Assembly (NCBI GenBank): GCA_028533045.1
Contig: JAQQAP010000008.1
Span: 1 to 64,000 of the forward strand
DNA: 64,000 bases
Direction of reading: 5' to 3'
Source of the DNA: Spirochaetales bacterium
Lineage (GTDB): Bacteria; Spirochaetota; Spirochaetia; DSM-2461
The translations under genes were made by a program, and so were the position numbers. The notes below the pieces were generated by a model. That model saw nothing but the letters and a program-made list of their open reading frames with translations, was not told where the DNA came from and searched no databases. The first letter of the stretch is position 1. The number at the start of each line of letters is the position of its first letter. Shown here piece after piece: positions 61,548 through 64,000 of this stretch.

Positions 61548-63758
61548 ATGAGGAAATTATTCACGATTCTTCTCCTTTTGTCGCTTTTTGCGTTCTCCCT
61601 GTATAGTGAGGGAAGGGATGTGCTGATTCTCCACTCATACCATGAAGGTTTTGCCTGGACCGACGATATTAACGAAGCTATAAGAGCTCGTTTTGCTTTG
61701 GAAGAGGAAGAATTCGACCTTCATGTGGAGTATATGGATACGAAACGGGTTTCTCCCGATGAGATTACACTCCGTCTTAAAGATCTTTTGGACGCGAAAT
61801 ACCAAAATATTGAGCCTGAATTAATCATCTGTTCCGATAACAATGCCTTTACCTTTCTGCGTCAGTACCGGGATGAATTGTTTGGCCCGGTGCCTCTCAT
61901 CTTTTGCGGGGTAAACGATTATTCCCCCTATATGCTTGCCGGGTTCCCTTATGTGACAGGTGTGGTAGAGGAGATTGATTGCACTGGAACAATTGATCTT
62001 ATTACAACCTTACAACCCGATGTAACGCATATTGCCGCTATTTCTGACTGGGCCGTAACCGGGGAGCTTCATGAAAAGGCTTTTCTTGATGCCGGGGAGG
62101 AGTATGCCGGTGATGTGGAACTTGTTTCTTTAGCCCGCTTGAGTCGTATAGAGCTCGAAGGGGAGTTAAAGAAACTTCCTCCCCGTTCTGCTTTGATTCT
62201 CCTTTCCTACTATGACGACGGCTCCGATGTTCGCCTCTCCCATGTGGAGGCGGTAGAGTTGATTAAGGGGTATAGCGACTTGCCTTTATATAGTCTTTGG
62301 GACTGGAAAATAGGCTCCGGTATTGCGGGAGGCATGGTTATTTCCGGTACGAATCAGGGGAGAATCGTCGCGAATATGGCCCTGCAGGTTCTATGGGGAA
62401 CTCCCATAACGAGCATTCCGGTCATGACGGAGGATACGAATCTGCCCCTTTTTGATTATGAAGGTTTACGGGAGATAAATGGGGCAAAAGACCGTATCCC
62501 CAAGGAGTCTTTAGTTATTAATCAGCCCTATAGCTTTTATGAAGACCATAAAGGGCTGGTTTGGTTCTATTTGGGAATTCTGGGGATTCTGGTTTTTCTC
62601 ATTGTGACACTTCTGATTGATATTCACCAAAGGCGCAAACTTAGTTCCGACCTTAGGGAGCAGAAGAATATTCTCAAATCAACTTTGGATCATATTCCGC
62701 TCTATGTTTTCTGGAAGAATGGGGACGGCCATATTCTGGGGGGGAATCACGCTTTTTACGAGCGGTTTGGAACTTCGGAGGGGGAGCTTCTTTTTTCCCG
62801 GGAGGAATATGACCTGTTGACTTGTCTTGAGAAGAGGTCTTTAGATGAGCCGGTTCTTTTTTGGGAGGAACAGACGGTGGATGTAAAGGGGCGGCTCCGG
62901 GATTACATTATTTCCGTTGTTCCCCTGGATAAGGAAACCCCGATGGAAAAACTTATCCTTATTCAGGATATCAGCCATAGCCGTTCTTTGGAAAAGCAGC
63001 TGCGCCACGCCCAGAAGATGGAAGCCCTGGGGCGGATCTCCGGAGGGATTGCTCACGATGTAAATAACACCCTTACGGGAATTATGACTGCCGCCGAACT
63101 CATGACTCCCGATTCCGTAGAAGGTGTGGAAAAAGCCGGTTATATAGAAATGATTATCGAAAGCTGTGAGCAGGCTCATAATCTGGTTAAGAGCCTTTTA
63201 GCCTATTCCAGAAAGGCTCCGCTCAGTTTCTCTAAAATCGATCTGAGAGTTCTTTTGAATACCACAGAGACCATACTTCGCAGAACGATCAAGAAGTCTG
63301 TAAGGCTGAATATAAAGGTTTTGGCAGAAGACCTGACTATGATGGGGGACAAGTCTCTCATACAAAGCGCCCTTCTTAATATGGGGGTCAACTCTTCCGA
63401 TGCCATGCCCAACGGGGGCGAGATATTCATAGGGGCAGAAAAGATTTTGGCCCCTATGATTCCGGATAAGGATATTCCCGAAGGGGAGAGGCCGGAGGAG
63501 GACAGGCCGTTCGTCCGTGTGGAATTCCGGGATAACGGGGAAGGAATCCCGCCGGAAATCCTTGATCGCCTTTATGATCCTTTCTTTACAACCAAAGAGC
63601 AGGGACGGGGTACCGGCCTGGGATTGGCCGGCGTGTACGGTACGGTAAAATCCCACAAAGGTTTTATTTCCGTAGAAAGTACCCCGGGCGCAGGAACGAC
63701 TTTTATGATTTACCTTCCCCTTGTGGAAGAGTTTGTTTGCTCCGCCGCTTCGTCTTGA
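61548..63758 (+). CDS. Sensor histidine kinase with ABC_sub_bind-like sensor and PAS (tandem copy 2)
   Basis: 736 residues from ATG 61548, where a signal peptide starts (MRKLFTILLLLSLFAFSLYS); the longer frame to 61476 lies inside the previous gene and across the promoter. Sensor domain, helix (~340-362), PAS, HisKA with His503 in SGGIAHDVNN and HATPase follow the same order as the gene before it. The two proteins are alike over most of their length, including [11 protein letters not shown] and [13 protein letters not shown], so they arose by tandem duplication. Its 3' end overlaps the convergent transporter gene by 56 bases. Confidence 0.9.
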   Translation: MRKLFTILLLLSLFAFSLYSEGRDVLILHSYHEGFAWTDDINEAIRARFALEEEEFDLHVEYMDTKRVSPDEITLRLKDLLDAKYQNIEPELIICSDNNAFTFLRQYRDELFGPVPLIFCGVNDYSPYMLAGFPYVTGVVEEIDCTGTIDLITTLQPDVTHIAAISDWAVTGELHEKAFLDAGEEYAGDVELVSLARLSRIELEGELKKLPPRSALILLSYYDDGSDVRLSHVEAVELIKGYSDLPLYSLWDWKIGSGIAGGMVISGTNQGRIVANMALQVLWGTPITSIPVMTEDTNLPLFDYEGLREINGAKDRIPKESLVINQPYSFYEDHKGLVWFYLGILGILVFLIVTLLIDIHQRRKLSSDLREQKNILKSTLDHIPLYVFWKNGDGHILGGNHAFYERFGTSEGELLFSREEYDLLTCLEKRSLDEPVLFWEEQTVDVKGRLRDYIISVVPLDKETPMEKLILIQDISHSRSLEKQLRHAQKMEALGRISGGIAHDVNNTLTGIMTAAELMTPDSVEGVEKAGYIEMIIESCEQAHNLVKSLLAYSRKAPLSFSKIDLRVLLNTTETILRRTIKKSVRLNIKVLAEDLTMMGDKSLIQSALLNMGVNSSDAMPNGGEIFIGAEKILAPMIPDKDIPEGERPEEDRPFVRVEFRDNGEGIPPEILDRLYDPFFTTKEQGRGTGLGLAGVYGTVKSHKGFISVESTPGAGTTFMIYLPLVEEFVCSAASS

Positions 63759-63999
63759 AGGAAAGAAATCCGGGTAGAAAGACAAGACAGCCGATGGTGG
63801 TGTTAAAGAGGGCTATTCCTATGAGGAGCCCAAAGTAGCCGATAGGGCGGAAGGTCGAGAAGAGCAGCAGGATGAGTCCGGCTATAATGGAGAGGCTTGT
63901 GAGGATAATCGGTCTGCCGGTCAGTTCCATGGTGTGTTTGAGGTCTTCATCCTGACGGTAATGGAGAAGGAAGTGAATGGAGTCGTCCACGCCGATTCC
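63703..63999 (-). CDS. RND/MMPL-type transporter, C-terminal end (5' partial)
   Basis: The frame is open to the right edge. GIGVDDSIHFLLHYR is the conserved motif of the second half of RND/MMPL exporters, followed by two helices (LTSLSIIAGLILLLF, LLIGIALFNTTIGCLVFLPG) and a basic tail. Only about 98 residues are in the window. Cargo unknown. Confidence 0.82.
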   Translation of the reverse strand, partial: GIGVDDSIHFLLHYRQDEDLKHTMELTGRPIILTSLSIIAGLILLLFSTFRPIGYFGLLIGIALFNTTIGCLVFLPGFLSFKTKRRSKQTLPQGEGKS

Positions 64000-64000
64000 T

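Overview
The window looks like a chromosomal segment of a free-living spirochaete. The strongest pointer is a homologue of the Leptospira surface lipoprotein LipL32 (14010-14729). A citramalate synthase, a DUF1576 membrane protein and many large sensor kinases are compatible with that but less specific. Genus and species cannot be read from the sequence. By eye G+C is about 30% in the first 5.6 kb and near 50% over most of the rest. No rRNA, tRNA, CRISPR array, transposase or phage gene was seen.

Layout. 1-8211 is the right end of a surface-polysaccharide locus: a partial glycosyltransferase, a repeat protein, two sulfotransferases, a Wzm/Wzt-type ABC exporter, a second glycosyltransferase and UDP-galactopyranose mutase. 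Its first 5.6 kb are AT-rich and look acquired. 8212-13450 is a toxin-antitoxin island with four intact modules (Unstab_antitox/ParE, HEPN-MNT, MNT-HEPN, HigB-HigA), an AAA_14/DUF4143 ATPase, and broken copies of the same genes inside near-identical direct repeats. 13547-16230 holds a small membrane protein, the LipL32 homologue and a membrane-anchored LuxR-type regulator. 16312-26963 has an alkaline phosphatase, a hybrid kinase, a DUF1576 pair, a barrel/CotH pair opposite DUF4956, and a kinase with a receiver-SpoIIE phosphatase. 27122-32753 is an operon of two FtsX-type permeases, a LolA-like carrier, an outer-membrane protein and a GT2 glycosyltransferase. 32754-46063 has further sensor systems, a soluble LacI-fold/MCP receptor, housekeeping enzymes (AlkA, RlmK-like methyltransferase, GNAT) and an OhrR-peroxidase operon. 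46134-50661 holds an acetyltransferase, a VapBC-type pair and four small metabolic enzymes. 50837-57993 is a complete leucine/isoleucine-precursor operon (leuL-leuA-leuC-leuD-tam-leuB-cimA) with a readable attenuator. 58121-64000 has a PhzF-family enzyme, an orphan HicB-like protein, two tandem paralogous sensor kinases and the end of an RND-type transporter.

Themes. Four sensor kinases plus one separate lipoprotein carry the same ABC_sub_bind-like periplasmic domain, so this segment reflects an expanded sensory family. About ten genes have a good -10 hexamer placed so that transcription should begin at or within a few bases of the start codon, suggesting that leaderless mRNAs are common here; other genes have clear Shine-Dalgarno sites. 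The leu leader encodes a 29-residue peptide with three consecutive CTA Leu codons and several Ile codons, followed by a terminator and a matching antiterminator segment, consistent with joint Leu/Ile control of an operon that makes precursors of both.
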